A stretch of DNA of 64,000 nt from Hymenolepis diminuta (GCA_900708905.1 CAADRB010000106.1:1-64000), one strand, 5' to 3'. Shown: positions 49,779 through 63,887, numbered from the stretch's first letter. A program made the numbers and translations. Notes: generated from the sequence alone by a model not told the origin.

Positions 49779-52700
49779 CTTAAAAATACGCTAATTTATT
49801 TTAAGTTGGATTAGAAAATTATATTTGCATGCTAATTTGGGTTTATCTTGTCATTTGGGATGAAATAAAAAGAAAATGGTCTTTTGGGATTTCTTCAACT
49901 AATTTAAATTGGCAATTGTGCAAGTATTTTTTAGATCTATCGAATAAAAATAGTTTTTCTCATCAATTTAAAAACCATAATTTTAGATCTGCATTGTGTA
50001 AACGTCAGTCTGGTTTAAAACCAACATAGGATTGGCAAATAATTGGCAGATTGTGCTTTTTTATTTTAAAAAATTCATTATATTTTATCTTGAAGTTATA
50101 AAAGATAATCAAAGATAATTATCTACAGAGAAACTGAGAAAGCAAATCATCTTTTAAAACGGTCCTCGATAAATTTTTAAAAGAGGCCTGTGATATGTTA
50201 TGAAGCAGTTGATTTTTTATTTAAACTTATTTTAAAGTTTCGTATTTATGCAAACGGCGTTTTCTAAAGTTGAAATTTCAGACTAAACATCTAGAAAAAT
50301 ACCTATGTCTCTGTTAATAAAATTTAAAGTAAAGATAAAGTTACAATATTTAAACCGTGGTAAGTGTTTTAAAGTATGCCGTGAAGTATCAAGAGCCTTT
50401 CAGAGCTAAGACTCTAAAATTGTCAGGTTATTGACAAGTTTCGTTTTTCTTATGTTTTTAATATTGTTACTTGTTTCCTACCATATTAATTAAAATCCCA
50501 GTAGTTTGATTTAATAACCGCCCTCTACTCATGTTGATCTAAAACACATCCATCTCTAGGATAAAAGAATCTGTCAGCTGATAGGTGTACCACGTGTTTA
50601 AGTTAATCGTTTGGGCGGTAAATTTTGGTTTCATACTTATCTGTTAAACATCACGGCAGATAATTTCTGTGTTACCCACATTTAATATTCTAGTGAATTT
50701 TTTTTAATTTTCAACACAATTTAAGCAAAGTACCACTGGTAATTATGATTTATTTTTATCTATTTCTGACGTTTTGACTGTACTTGCTCAAATACTGCAA
50801 GTTCACCATTTTTAACTATAATATTGTATTTCTTCTGTTTAAAGTAAGCTAAAAAAATGTTGAAATCTATAAAATTAGTTATTATAAACTGTAAAAACCT
50901 GTTAGATTAATCAAAAAAGAGTTTACTTAAAAGTGTTACAATAAGTTATTTGATATGACTTCAAAAAATCGAATGCAAGAAAATTGATAAAATAACTAAA
51001 TCCAGAAATATGAAGACAGTATTAAAACGCGTCAGTCTCATATTTTGAATATAAATTTTAATTCTTTAAAAAATATCCTTTTGTTGTCGAGCTTATTAAT
51101 AATGACCGTGTCTTATAAACAGTAAAACCTCTCCTCATTTGCGTTTTTTATTAATAGCCAAATTAGGCCTTTATTAAAAGACGAAATATAAAGACGGAGC
51201 GTTTAATTTTACTATTTGTCTTAAATATATGTTTCCCATTTGAACATTCAACCATAAAAACGGTAACAAAAGCAAATTTAAAAAAGCAGAGGAAACTTTA
51301 TTTTTATAGACCATCTTTTCTGCAAATCAGCAATTAGTTAAAAAAATACTTAGATGTTTATCAACTGAGTACGAGTGCACTTTTATTACAAATATTAATA
51401 TATAATGCATGCAAATCAAATCAAATAGAACTAAATTTCAGTTTATTTCCGTCAGATTGGATTAATTTGATCAATTCTAATGGCACAGTATTAATCAGAT
51501 TTAATTTTGAAATACTTTTTCCTACGGCAGAAAGAAATTTGGTAATTGTTAGAGTTATTTTTAAAGAAAAAGGGAAAGCAATATATGCGTTTGGGAGAAT
51601 ACAATTTTAATTTGTAAAGTGGAAAGCAGATGACTATTTCAGTGATTGATCTTCTAAGATGAAATAATTTAATTTATAAATTGGACACTAGTAGAAGTAG
51701 TGTTTTAATTAGTTTCACGCAACAAGTAAAAAGGAATTCTTTTAACGCCTATTTAATAGAATTGCCAAATAAATAAATCTAAAAGAGTTTCAATGTATCA
51801 GAAAACAAGTATATATTTATTATTTTTTAAAGGAAAAAATTCAAATCAAACTGCAGTAATTATTTTTTGATTTTTGCTGTTGACAGCTTGGGATGCAATT
51901 TCATTTTACGGATACTTCAATCGAATACTTAATTATTGTTAGTTAAGTTCAATAATAATTAAGATGAATAAACAATATAGAGCCTACGATTTAGGGAAAA
52001 TGAATCTGTTAGTGGGAAACCTTTCGCCTATCCAGCGCTTTACCATAACAACAAATTTACAAAATTTCTGAAGGATTTGGTACCAAAAAATTTCTTCTCC
52101 AAAACTTTATTGAAAAAACACACGTAAACAATTTATGGTGACTCTTCTGAGATACCAATTTCAAATTGGATTTCTTTATATAAATCTGAGGAAAAATCAT
52201 AAATACTAATGATTTTAACGATAAGAATGTTCATTTGCAGTTTTTATACTTGTCAATGTATAATTTTACTCTGATTTTATTTCCTAATTTTTTTTGAGAT
52301 TTTGTACAATTCCAAGAGGTTTCATTAAAATATTTCCACATTGATCAGGCATATTTTGTTTGCTTAACAACTAACTGCTTTATTCTTAATAAATATGCAA
52401 CGGTTATTCTCTAAATTGTTAAAAAGGAATATAATTTTGTAAACTCGTAATGTTATTTGAAATGACAGCGTACAAGTTAATGAACCATTGAGAGACAAAT
52501 GGATACTTATCATTACATCACGGAGACATTAGCTCTCACCTCTGGTAAAAGTATGCCATTATATTGGCGTCTCACTCAAATAAGATATTAAACCGAATAA
52601 AGTTCATCTAGACCTGATTAAGTGAACGTCGTCTCACAGAATATTAATGCCAGTTAAAGGTACCCCGAGACTGATGAGTTTCTAAAAACTTTCATTTAAC

Positions 52701-55250
52701 TTTTATTAAAGTAATGGGATAAGTTTAATGAAATTCTAAATATAATTTTAAAGAGGGCTTAAACCTTCATTTTAAATGTGCACTTTACTCCAATGAATTA
52801 AATGCAATTAAATAAGACTCGCCTTAGCAGTGTGAAATGAAAAAAGTAAGGGAAAGGTTGATTGCAAAATTGTTTACCTCAACCTGAACGTCTCAGCAAT
52901 TCAGAATTAAATTAACAACGGTTTAAGATCTCCATTGCACAAAGATTTAAATATATTCGGGCAACCGAGGCTACTGGTGTTTGCTTTATAAGGTTGGAAA
53001 TGATCTTTCCTGGTGTATTCAGATTTGAGTGTTATGCTCTTTGCCTAAAAAAGGTATCATGTTGATTACATTTGTCAGCTCAAACAAAAATTAATAGGGA
53101 GATGGGAAAAAATTACTTTCCTTAAGAAATATTTCGAGGCAATAGAAATTAATTTCCTATTGAAACTTAAAAATTTGCTTCATTTTACTGAAGGGAAATC
53201 CTGATTAATTTTGTTATTTATAGGAAAAATTTCCCACAGAGATACTAAATTCGTTGCACATGTGGCAGGTAGCTAGAAAGACTAAATTACTTAATTCCAT
53301 CAACCATAGTAATACAATCTCCAAGCTTAGGAAAGCGTTTACCAAGACTTATCTTGGGTAGAGAATGGCATCATAGAACATTTCTGGCAAGAGACTAGAA
53401 TTTTACTACCATCTTTATTACCCAGACTTAACCAGTGTGGTTGGCTATTTCGATCAATGATGTGTGCCGATGGAAATTTAGTTTGCGACCTTCTCCATAG
53501 CAGATGAGAGCGGTAACCAATGCGGTACTAATGCACACTTAATTTTATTATTTCTTTGTCGATAGCAAATGTCTTATCAATGATAACCGTTCTTTGTTAT
53601 TTCTGGAACAGAGAATCGATATATTAGGAAAGTATCCTAATAATTAGAAGAAATTCGATTATGTGATATTGAATTTAGAGGCGTTGAATTAACTTTGTAT
53701 ACGTACGTAAATTTTATATCAACTGAAATATATATAATCTTTTCCAGAAATATAAAATACCAAAGAATTACATTTGTAATTTAGCAGAGATTGCAATGAC
53801 CTCAGCTTTACTAGTAAAGTCAAAGATTGATTACCAAATTGGAGGTTAAGTAAACAAAATTAAAAGTACCTTTATTTAACAGAGTGTTATTAAGTCAAAA
53901 TTCATGCACTGATCTTTATAGAACAAATAACTGATGAATAAGGAAAAGATTTGCTTGACACCTTATTCTTAATTCATTTGATTGATTAGCTGACCAAAAT
54001 TAATCTCTTAGTCTTTCAGAGGTAGATACTTACCAGTCAGTTAAAGCTGCATTTTTAGTACAAACAAATAAATCAGAAATGCCAAAAAGTTGACGGAGAG
54101 TTTGTATAAGCTATCCAACATCTCATATCACAAAAATTGGTCTAAAATAAGATTGTTTTGAGCGGGTTTGATTGGAATGTTTTTGGAAACACGAGAGAGG
54201 AAGATATTTTGGTTGACATATAGATTTTCCTTGTTTTAATAGATAAAGATAGACATAGCATAGAGTAAGAAAGCGATTGACAAAAGATTCAGACTTCTCG
54301 GTAAAAAGATGCGCATTCGATTACAGCCAGAAGTGCTGCCTTAGTATTCGTTGAAGTGTATAAACTTCTAGTAGGTCCTTCATTATAGTTGAGATCGCCG
54401 GAGGCATTTCAATTTTTAAGAGACTTCTTACGAATGGAAGTTTTGTTGATTGAAACCAAGTGCGTTTAAATTAAATATTTAACAAAATGCTATATTTTTA
54501 TTATGGATGAAATACTGCGATATGAATGTAAATAAGAATGAAAAAGACAAAAAAATGGTTGAAATATTTTTTTATTAATTTAGTGCCATCAGCTGTTAGA
54601 TTAAGAGGTTCATGAGAACAAGAATGCCAGATTTTTTGAGGTTGTGCCTTAAAATGAAAATCAATAGATCAAGATAAATGTTTTAAAGCTTTCAATGGCT
54701 AAGTGACAAATAAATTATGCACCTCTGATTATTGTATATAAATACTTGTCTGCAAAGTATTAGTAATAAGACGTTATACGAGAGGCGTTGCGTTAATTTA
54801 TAAGCTGTCTGGTCAACATATACAAAACATCACTAGTAATCCATGAATACGATTGGCAATTTGACCTAGAAGTTCTATTTTTGGTTCCTCTTTGGAGCAT
54901 GGTAGATTTTTATTTAACTACGATATCAAAAGTAGAACATAAACGATTTACTTACGGTTAGATATATAAAAATAACACCTTTAATTTTGTTAATCATGGC
55001 AGAAAAATTTTATTGGAGTAGAGAGATATATTGCTATGGTAATAAAGCGGGAAAATTTTATAACCGGAAAAATGTTGCTTATCGGAATTAGCCCTTAGAG
55101 TTTGACAAGAAATTTATGGAAATTAAATAATTTTTACACCCTCATCCGTAGTATGCTAAGTCTGCAAGTTGTTGATTGCCATATCATTTTAACCTTTATC
55201 GTTATAAAAAATGAATTGAAGTGGCATAACCGACAATCAAGATTAAAATA
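49779..55250. other. AT-rich stretch, mostly featureless
   Basis: No gene with paired splice signals was found. A tRNA-derived SINE lies at 53340-53545. At 50515-50620 the minus strand has two short open pieces in one frame separated by a single TAA (including KPKFTAQTINLNTWYTY), which might be a broken exon. Confidence 0.45.
53340..53545 (-). repeat. tRNA-derived SINE, fourth copy
   Basis: Read on the minus strand, the head GTGTGCATTAGTACCGCATT continues GGTTACCGCTCTCATCTGCT, a tRNA-like D-arm and anticodon-arm order. The body includes CACACTGGTTAAGTCTGGGT and ends ATGATGCCATTCTC, the same terminal block as the copy in the palindrome arms. Substitutions are numerous. Confidence 0.5.
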
Positions 55251-55251
55251 A

Positions 55252-55470
55252 AGGTTGATAAGTATTGGACAGCGTAGATAAGTGCTTACTGTAATCCAAG
55301 AGAAGAATCATGTAATTTGAAGTTCAGAACGTAAATTGACAACTTTGGTAAATATTGTACAACTCGAATCCAACATTAAATAATGTAAAGGATTCTTTAC
55401 TTTCGTATCATTGCCCTCATTTTGATTGATCCTCCCTTCTCTATCTTTTGTTCGACTTACTGTTAACGGA
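55252..55470 (+). repeat. Interspersed repeat family B, copy 4
   Basis: Matches the copy at 42147 block by block: GGTTGATAAGTATTGGACA, CTGTAATCCAAGAGAAGAAT, GAAGTTCAGAACGTAAA, TTGTACAACTCGAATCC, and the tail TCATTGCCCTCATTTTGATT with CTTACTGTTAACGGAT. Confidence 0.55.
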
Positions 55471-55479
55471 TTATAAAAT

Positions 55480-57930
55480 TTTGTATTGCTGTAGTATTAA
55501 CAGTAATTTATCCGAGACACGGAAGTTTTTATATTGCCCAGTATTAGCTTTTTATGAGAGGGTCGCAAAATAATGACATCAGTCTTTAGCTTTATATAAA
55601 CTTTAAATGTATAAACCTGATAAATATTTGGATTATATTAATTAAAAAAGTAAGATTGTTGGTTAAACATCAAAAAATTTTAGAGTGAGCAAAATGCTTT
55701 GCTTATCAGACAAGCGCGTATGGGTATCTATTAAATATACCATTAGTGAGTCAGTTCTACTATGACCTCTCTAATCATTAGCATCTCCTCACTAACTGCT
55801 TATTATGCATTTTATTCTACGACCAATTTTTGACTCATTGACTGACATCAATCTAGGTCGGCTGTCTGTTACTGTAAATGGGCACTCAAAACACAAACAC
55901 CTTCTGCATTAACGCAATAAAACGTTTTCAATTACTTCTCATAACCTTCCTCAACATGTATATTTCATTTAAACTATTAATTAGATAACTTGTGAATTTC
56001 TATATCTCTATTATCATTATCATGTATATTACACCATTACATATTTTCTAAATTTGAGAAGGAAAATGTCAGCCAACCAATTAAATCGAGCAAATAAAAG
56101 TGTCAAATAGCATATTTTTACGGAAATCTATTGATTAAATCCATTTACGCAAGTAGATTTTCGAAGAGGGAAATATTGATTGAATTGAATTAAATTCATT
56201 TTGAAAATAATATGAAAATAGATATACACTGATAAAAATGCCTTTAAAATATTTACGATAAAAAGGGCCTATACGTTAGCTATTGTTCTGCCTAGAGGGC
56301 CAATCGTTTATCACGGCCTTAACACAAAAAAACTTAGGATGTGTGATAGCAACAATCTTGAGGTCCTTCATAATAATTCGAGAAGGCTGAACTTAGGTTT
56401 TCAGTCTTGCAGAGCCATGAGGTGCTGAAGTGCTACTTAAGTGGAGCTCCAATAAAAGACTTCACCTTTGAAATGATATGACTTCTTTGGCGTCTTGAAC
56501 GATTTGTTTTTGCGATTAATGTTCCATTGGTAAAATTTCCAACAAGAACATTTGATGCTAGGCTATCGGTTGTCGTAAAACCTATAAAGGACATGTTTGG
56601 TTAAAACGACACCCCTCAGGATGTTACTTTTAATGTTGAAATCGAATTCGATTCAAGTCTTTTCAAAAATGTTTCAAAATAGCAGCTCTATATGGTCTTC
56701 GGAGTGAAAAGAAAGGTGATATCCATATTCCATGAGCCAAATCCCTCGAATTTTTTTCAGAATTATTTCCTCCCTGTAGAATATTTGTTTTTCCGCACTA
56801 TTTTTACTAATAAACGGACTTATATACTCCAAAAAATGGTAATGGCTTTAAAATTAGTAATAGAGCCACACAAATAAAATGCAAATAAACATTATTTTTA
56901 ATGATCAAAGGCAAATAAAAAATAATATTACATTGACAATAAAGGATTATATTAACAATGGAAAATGTAAATCACAGAGATATAAAAATAGTATGACATG
57001 ACAAGCACAATTAGAGTCAAATTCTGAGGATTAAATGTGCGTACGTGTTCTACGAACCATCTTTTATGAGAGTATTTATTTTTATTCTAGTACCTACTGA
57101 AAAAATGGAGATGCCTTGTTCATCTATATCATACTCGTTATATGCAGAAGAGGAAAACTTTACAAAATAAAATGTATTAAGGATATTTATTTTAAAAGTT
57201 TAAAGAAATGCAGAGTGTACTTTGAATGATATAATGTAAAGCAAATGATCTCGATACATTCATCTGTGCAATGGGTACTAAAGTGTTACCAGGTGAAGAA
57301 AGAACTACATTGTTACTATATTTAGCGCTACATTATTCGATTTTATTAAATGTGAACTCCTTTGGGTATGATTCGTAATTAAAATTGTGCTAAACCCTCC
57401 TAGAAAAATGACGAAAACTGGTCTGAGATAAAAAAATTCCCTAAGAAATTATTGAAACAACTTTTTAAAACAAATAAGTTTACCAACAAAAAACATATTT
57501 TTATAAAATTATATTTTTCAAACAGACAATAAAAATAAATCATCGATTTAAACTAAGGCGTAAATAATAGCCAATGTCAAATTTCATATTAAGTCTCTCA
57601 AAATCCCCGTTTAACCTTAACGATCCTTTACCAGTGGTTAGCACATAAATTCGAGAAAGAGGTATCTCAGAAATAAGAGAGTTTTCAAGCAATACCACAA
57701 TTAAAAAATTATACTTCAAACAACAACTATTATTATTTTTATAAAATAGACAAATAAAGTTAATTGTTTTGACCATTCGCAGACTTAGATTCTAATTTCT
57801 AAGAAGGAGAAATACAAAATTTTGAATAGTTTAACTCTTCAGCCTAAAAAATCAGATTAAAATTAATTCTGTTATCACCTTTTAATAAGGAAAAATATAT
57901 TCTAATTCCTAAATAAAATAAATTTTGATA
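55480..57930. other. AT-rich stretch with no firm gene
   Basis: Open frames at 56692-56877 (+) and 57540-57776 (-) have some protein-like pieces but no convincing pair of splice sites. A GC-richer segment at 56330-56700 is unassigned; it holds a CAATAAAAG signal near 56450. Confidence 0.4.
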
Positions 57931-57940
57931 TCTTCTTCCG

Positions 57941-58430
57941 CTGTCACGGTGGGATCGGTGATGCTTTACTTTGAGGATATCGTAGGAAGTAACAACTAAA
58001 AACTAACAGCTAGCAACAGCAAACGACAGTTCTAAAGTAGAACACAAGAGTTGTGTAGCCCAAAGTTTATTGAGCAAACCACGATGAGGATTCCAGAGAG
58101 TAAGAGATGAGGGACAGAGGTGAGTGGAAAGCCAGGAGCCGATGGTAGATAATAGGCGTATCTGACGCCTCTCGTCTGTTTAGAGACGGAGCCTTTTATA
58201 GTTTTATGGAGAAGGAGTAACATTAACAGATGGAATAATTTCGGGCATGCTGATTGGAGAAACTAAACCATAGCAGGACTCACTCAAGGAAGGCTCAACC
58301 AGCTTATCCCGCTAATTAAAATGAACTTCTTGAAGACACACGATGGTTTTCTACAAAGAACTTGAGGTTGCAACAGGGTTAAATACTTCAAGCGCCACTG
58401 TGAGGTCAAGATAATTAGGTCTCAGAAACT
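57941..58430 (-). mobile_element. LTR with primer-binding-site-like end, minus strand
   Basis: On the minus strand: TATAAAA at 58200-58194, a T/C-rich leader, AATAAA at 58071-58066, then GGGCTACACAACTCTTGTGT. The LTR ends near 57962, followed by CACCGATCCCACCGTGACAG (57960-57941). That segment resembles the tRNA-Trp-type primer site reported for CsRn1-like Gypsy elements (GACCCCGACGTGACA core), with a few differences; this comparison is from memory. The LTR aligns with those at 46.0 and 59.1 kb. No internal coding region follows, so the copy is truncated. The outer edge at about 58430 is approximate. Confidence 0.6.
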
Positions 58431-59114
58431 ACTAATCCATCCTTCAATATAATTTGGGTACAAATTAGGGTGATTCAAACGATGGGATCAAGGATTTTAT
58501 TTGTTTAATACTCAGCTCTCAGTTATTTTCTTGGGTGCTCGTTTCAAAAGATTGAACACATACAACACGAATTCTATTAATTGTCATACTTTTGCTCAAA
58601 TGTTACCTATTTGCTTATCAAAAGGCTTATCATTTTGTAATAAAAAACCAAACCATTTCCATATATAGAACACTGCAGCTTTTGTTTTTCGATAATTAGC
58701 AGTCAAGATTCGCACAATCATGGATCTATAACTGTACTCCAAGTATGTATATATTTAATTTAATGGACTATTTCCGTCTTAAAGAGCACATAATTGGAAA
58801 TAAATATTTCAAAATAATTATCCGAAAATTAATCTGAGTACATACACTACATAAACTCTTATTTTTTTAGAATGGGATTTAGTTGATATTCATGAGGTTA
58901 TTATCTTAAAATTTTCTCATTCAGTATCACGAGAGTGGAATAAAATTTATTCTTATTTTACAATTATGAGAATATCTATTTATTTCTAAAAACTGTGATG
59001 TTAAATGCAAAAATATAAATGGGTTAGTGAAAAAAGATAAATTAATATAATAAAATATTTGATAAACAATGAACATAAGACATTGTTGGAGTTAGATAAC
59101 GATTAACGCTTTGT

Positions 59115-59590
59115 AGCTAACAAATAGCGACAACAATAATAATCACCAATTTGTAGCTGCTTGAGTAAGGGCTATCAACAATTGTGAAGCAGAACACCAA
59201 GAATTGATCAAACCAAAAATGTACTCAAGGGAACCACAACGAGTGTTGATTAAAGTGACAGAGAGAGGTAGAGAGCGGAGTGTGCTGAGGAAGAGAGGAG
59301 ATGAGCAGGAGGCGTAGGAGTCCGTAACTGACCAGCGTACGTTGTTCTTGTCTGGAGAACAAGGATAGCTTTATATGAGTCACTTGGGTAAGGCCGCGCG
59401 AGAGCATGAACGCAGATGTGTCTTCTTTGTGAAACGAGGCTGTTATCGAAAGAAGGGAAATCGATGGACGGGTTTAGACATGGCAGATAAGGCTTATGAG
59501 TCATAGGGATGTAAACGAGATCACTTCAACTTCGTGGGTGAAAAAACGAGGTATTTTCGTGGAGAATGCGAATAAAAGGTAGTTCTGGAA
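59115..59590 (-). mobile_element. LTR copy, minus strand, degenerate
   Basis: Read on the minus strand this aligns with 45970-46380: GACTCATAAGCCTTATCTGC, ATGTCTAAACCCGTCCATCG, CACATCTGCGTTCATGCTCT, then AAGTGACTCATATAAAG (TATA box near 59370), a C/T-rich leader, and GTGGTTCCCTTGAGTACATT in place of the poly(A)-signal block. It has lost AATAAA and is probably a solo or fragmentary LTR. Confidence 0.55.
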
Positions 59591-60864
59591 ATGCATAGAG
59601 AGTTATCCTTCAACATTTTAGAGTCTTGACATTTTTGTGACAAATGCATTGCAGCATTTCCTTGTAAATGTAGAATAAAATGGGTAATTTGTATTCAAGA
59701 AAAGTAAAATCAACAATTCAATGTTTATTATTCATAAAATTTACATGTTTGTTAAAATTTAGAAAAATTATGCAGCTCTAACTGACAGTATTTTGAGGTA
59801 ATTGTTGATGTTTGCTTAATTTCGTAACGTATTATGTTCTGTAGTTCCTAGGCTAATTTAAGAGACTAATATGGTTATAACATCAACATAGTTTTTTTTC
59901 TAATTTGAAATAAAATACAAAATCAAAACAACAACTAATCTAAATTGTTGAATATTATTATTTTCTTCCTTCCATATATTGATTTTAGTGAAAATTCCTC
60001 AAATTTTAATGAAATTGATGGTTCCAATTTTAATAGGACTGATATCATGACAGAAGAAAATTCAGAAAACTATGAATTACTAGTGTAATCATTTAAGCAA
60101 TACCGTTTGATTGAAATTGCTAATAAAATAAGATAACATATCTCACATATGGCGACTTAGAATCCTGCCAAGACACACCATCTAATCACTTCAGTATATG
60201 TTTTTATTAATTTAGCTAGTTTAATGTTGGATTTTAGACCTGCGCAAAAATTTAAGGTTGTTGATTTAGTACAATGGATTTATTTAATTTGAACTTGCGG
60301 CAAATTTTTGAAATTGCAAAATATTTTTTACTTTGCAAAACGAAAAATACGTCTTCTGAAATCGGTGCGACCGCAAATGAATGTTTGATTTTTACTGCCA
60401 AATAAATCAGAGCTGAAAAGTAAATAATGCTTTTTCGTAAAATACCGTCATACTAATAAATAAGGGTTTCAGTGTAAAATTCATACCCAAAAGTCTCTAA
60501 AGTGCCATACCAAATAGTAGTAAATACCTTAAACCAGTAATCTTTTTCGCCAATTGTTCTCATAAGCAAAAATGTTTGCTTTTCGGAGAAAAACGAAAAT
60601 TATTTATTTATATTGATAAAGTAAATATCTTTACATTTAATGATAAGACTTGCATCAAATATTAGAGCACCTTTAGAAAAGAAAAGATTCAATAAATTAT
60701 TACCTGGTTTAACATTTTTTGCAGAAACATTTTTGAATGAAGATGATCACACTATCAGTAACCCCAAACTTCAAACCTGCGGTATTCCCATTTAAACAGA
60801 AGGTATTTGAACAGTATAGAAAATTTTAAAGATATTTCTTGATTTTTTCATTTTAATTAATGAG

Positions 60865-60915
60865 AGGTATGCAGCGCCTCCCGCAAGAACATATGAGACA
60901 AGTGTGACCCTGCAG
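60865..60915 (+). CDS. Candidate 51-base exon, unidentified gene
   Basis: Exactly 17 open codons (RYAAPPARTYETSVTLQ), phase 0 at both ends, between a pyrimidine-rich acceptor ending AATTAATGAG and a consensus donor CAG|GTAAGG. The GC content is well above its surroundings. The minus strand is also open here for 61 codons with a hydrophobic stretch (VTLVSYVLAGGAAYLSLI), so direction is not certain. Confidence 0.28.
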
Positions 60916-61984
60916 GTAAGGTAGATGTGGAAGCGCATTATGTAGGTATCCAGTAACGCGGGCGATCTAATTTTCATATCTCAATAATAATGCAACGTTT
61001 AGAAATGAACCGTTAAAAATGTATAAATAAATAAATAGAAAAAATAAATTTGAATATTTTATTTGAAGATAAAGTTTCAGATGATAAGAGATTTTCTTCG
61101 GTAAATGAGGCGGTATTAGTTAGGAACACGTTGTAGAATTGCATTAACAAATTTAAATAACTTATTACATAATTGACTGAATATCTAAGTTTGGCAAAGA
61201 AGTAAAGTTATTATTCATTCAGAGTATAAACAACTCTTCCCACTTAAACTGTTTAGCTATATCGTTCCTTATATCTTAATACTGCAAGCGGATAAATATT
61301 ATCCATGATCAGTTGGCTTTCTTAACCATTGGAGAAGCAAGATCCACAATTATGATTAATAAACCGCCCAATAAACAGCAGACACTATTGAAGAATTTAT
61401 TTGTTTTTTATACATATTAAGCAAGCATTTCCATTATCTTTGGAGAGTTTGCATTTTGGGGTCTTTTCTGCAAGAATGACGTCTAAATTAGATCTCTGGA
61501 CTAACTTCAATTAATCTTCAATACATTATAAAGGTAAAATTTAAAAGAGTATCATTCCTAAACGAAATACCACCAGTGATTATCCATTCTTTCGCTTGCA
61601 CGCCAATTTAATGATTGTGTTCATTTTGAATCCTGGTAAAATTTCAGCCGTGGCAAAAACTGTGTTTTATCAAATGATACACTTGATAAAATCTTAAAAC
61701 AAATTATACTTTTGTGGATACTGTAGTATAATTTTTTTTTCAAAGCATTTTTTGTATGATGTCGACATACTAAGATTTTTTCAACCGAAATGGCATTAGA
61801 ATATGAAATTGAGTCACATGACCATAGGTGAAATGCATCAATGATAAAAAAATAAATTTTAGTATAGTCGTTAGAGTAAATTAAGTAAAAACTGTTATTT
61901 AATTAAAATGTGCAATTTATTTGGAATTGAAAGAAAGAAAACATAAGTTTCATCCCTCAAAATACAGAGGAGAAGAGTTAAAAG

Positions 61985-62250
61985 GACAAAGTAGAGACAG
62001 ACATTGTGGTTTTCGCCTGCAGAGGCCTCCTGGTAGTCAGCAGTCACTATCCCTGCACCTTAGCGTTGTTTATATATAAGAACCAAGCCCGTAGACAACA
62101 TCTCATACGGAGCTTTGTTCACACATATAAAATAAAATTCTTGCTATCTCATCACATAAGGAGCAATAAACCCTCTCCACTCCACGCCTTTCTTGTTCTC
62201 GCTACTTTGGGAACAGCCGGGCTAATTTTGGGAGCAAATTTATAATTGAG
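61985..62250 (+). mobile_element. LTR-like promoter and poly(A) block
   Basis: Contains a TATA box (TTTATATATAAGAACC near 62070-62085) and about 100 bp later GAGCAATAAACCCTCTCC, then TTTCTTGTTCTCGCTACTTT, which resembles the AATAAA-TTCTTGTGTTCTACTTT order of the 58 kb LTR. The spacing fits an LTR R region. The similarity to the other copies is weaker, so it could be another family or a host promoter. Confidence 0.4.
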
Positions 62251-62259
62251 GACTCTGCT

Positions 62260-63880
62260 AGACGCTATTCTGACTGCTTAGGAGGACTAGCTAGCTGCAT
62301 CAAAAAGGCTTATTGATGTTACATCCGCTACAACATACCGATCCTCAAGTTGACGCGTTTAGCCTTTCAGGATTAAAGTTATGAGTGATTTGAATGCAAA
62401 AGAATTTAATACCACAAAATGGATCATTAAATTGTTGCAATGATGATCTAAATAATGGTGAAAAAATAATAAATCAATTATTATAATTATATAACCGCAA
62501 CAAATAATCATTATGATAAATATGGGCATCAAAAACCCCTTAAATTATCAAGACTGACAGATAAACGCAGAAATGTTGAAGAGAAGGAATATGCACACAA
62601 ATATTAGAATCGATGTATTGTTTGCTGCATTTGATCAAATATCGGAGTTTTCGTGGTTAGAACTCTTGTAGTACACTGATTTCTTGACAAGGCATGGCAA
62701 TTTTTACGGAGAATATCATGAAACTTACATTTAAAATAATTTCGAATGGAAGTTATTCATGAGTTTTAAGTAAAAAGTGATGTTGATGAAAGAGTTAAAA
62801 ACTTAATTTATTATAAATTAACTGTTACTATGAAAATTTTATTCATTATCAAAAGCAACTTTTGATCGATATTTAAAATTCGACAATTCATTCAGCTTGT
62901 TGGATTACTTATTGTTCTACACATGCAATCCATTACTCCAATAAAATTTACAAATTTAAAAATGGCTTAATTTTGATTGATTTGAGGCCCATTTCATTAA
63001 ATCTTCTGTCAAACAGTCTTATCACTCTCACACTGAATATATATACACATATTTCGATGTCAGTAAATTGTTTAAACTTCCAGATCTTCATAAGGAGACT
63101 TTATTGGAAATCAGAGAAAGTGTAAACATTGTCAGAGCTTATTTTTCCAAAGCATTACTAAGTATTTTAAACCCTTTAGTATGATTAGAACTAAACTAGA
63201 TTCAAAAATACCTTAAATAATTAAAATGACTTAATCTACAGAATCAAAATATTTGGTTTTCCTTTTGAATTTGGAATTATTTTATATTCAACAGTGGCAA
63301 ATCATTTGAAGTTCTACCTCTTATACCTGCATTATTTCATATTAATAAAGACAGCTTTAAGCAAAAGATAACGCAGAAAAAGAAAATATTAGGTTCTTAA
63401 ACGAAATGTAAAAGACTTTCTTGATTTAATAATTTGATTTTCTCACAGGCAGATAAAATTAATGTATAATTATATTTCAATAAATACTTCGCCCAAATTA
63501 GTCGTTAATAACAATATGAAATTTATGGTTAATAGTAATTAATTGACTGGATTTGACACTCACATCCACGTAGTATTTAAAACAAATTGAAATAACAATG
63601 ATATTTATGAGCAAATTTTCTAGCTCTCAATGTCAATTTTAAATTAGGGGAGGTATATGATTCAGGAATCCCGGTGACTGATTTCTGTCAACGCTAAAGT
63701 GGACTAATTCGTTAACATTTTGTTTTTCTTAGACAATATGCTTACTGCTGAATCTAAAACCATCTAAAATAACTTTAGTGGCAGTTTATTTTCAATTTTT
63801 GTTTGAAAACAATACAATACATTTCGATCACGCAAATTAACATGAAGTGCAAGAATGATGCGTACGAAAACAACGATCGG
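62260..63880. other. AT-rich stretch with no gene seen
   Basis: No exon or repeat family recognised. A short GC-richer patch at about 63650-63715 is open on both strands for 16-35 codons and has an acceptor-like GTTGACAG on the minus strand; it is unassigned. Confidence 0.4.
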
Positions 63881-63887
63881 ACACGGT

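Noticed and set aside
56692..56877. Plus-strand ORF of 61 codons
   Set aside because: Lys/Phe-rich, without paired splice sites or a recognisable domain; typical of AT-rich noncoding sequence.
59225..59504. Minus-strand ORFs of 60 and 84 codons rich in Ser, Pro and Leu
   Set aside because: They lie entirely within an LTR whose pyrimidine-rich leader gives this composition. The similar plus-strand ORFs at 46117-46371 are explained in the same way.
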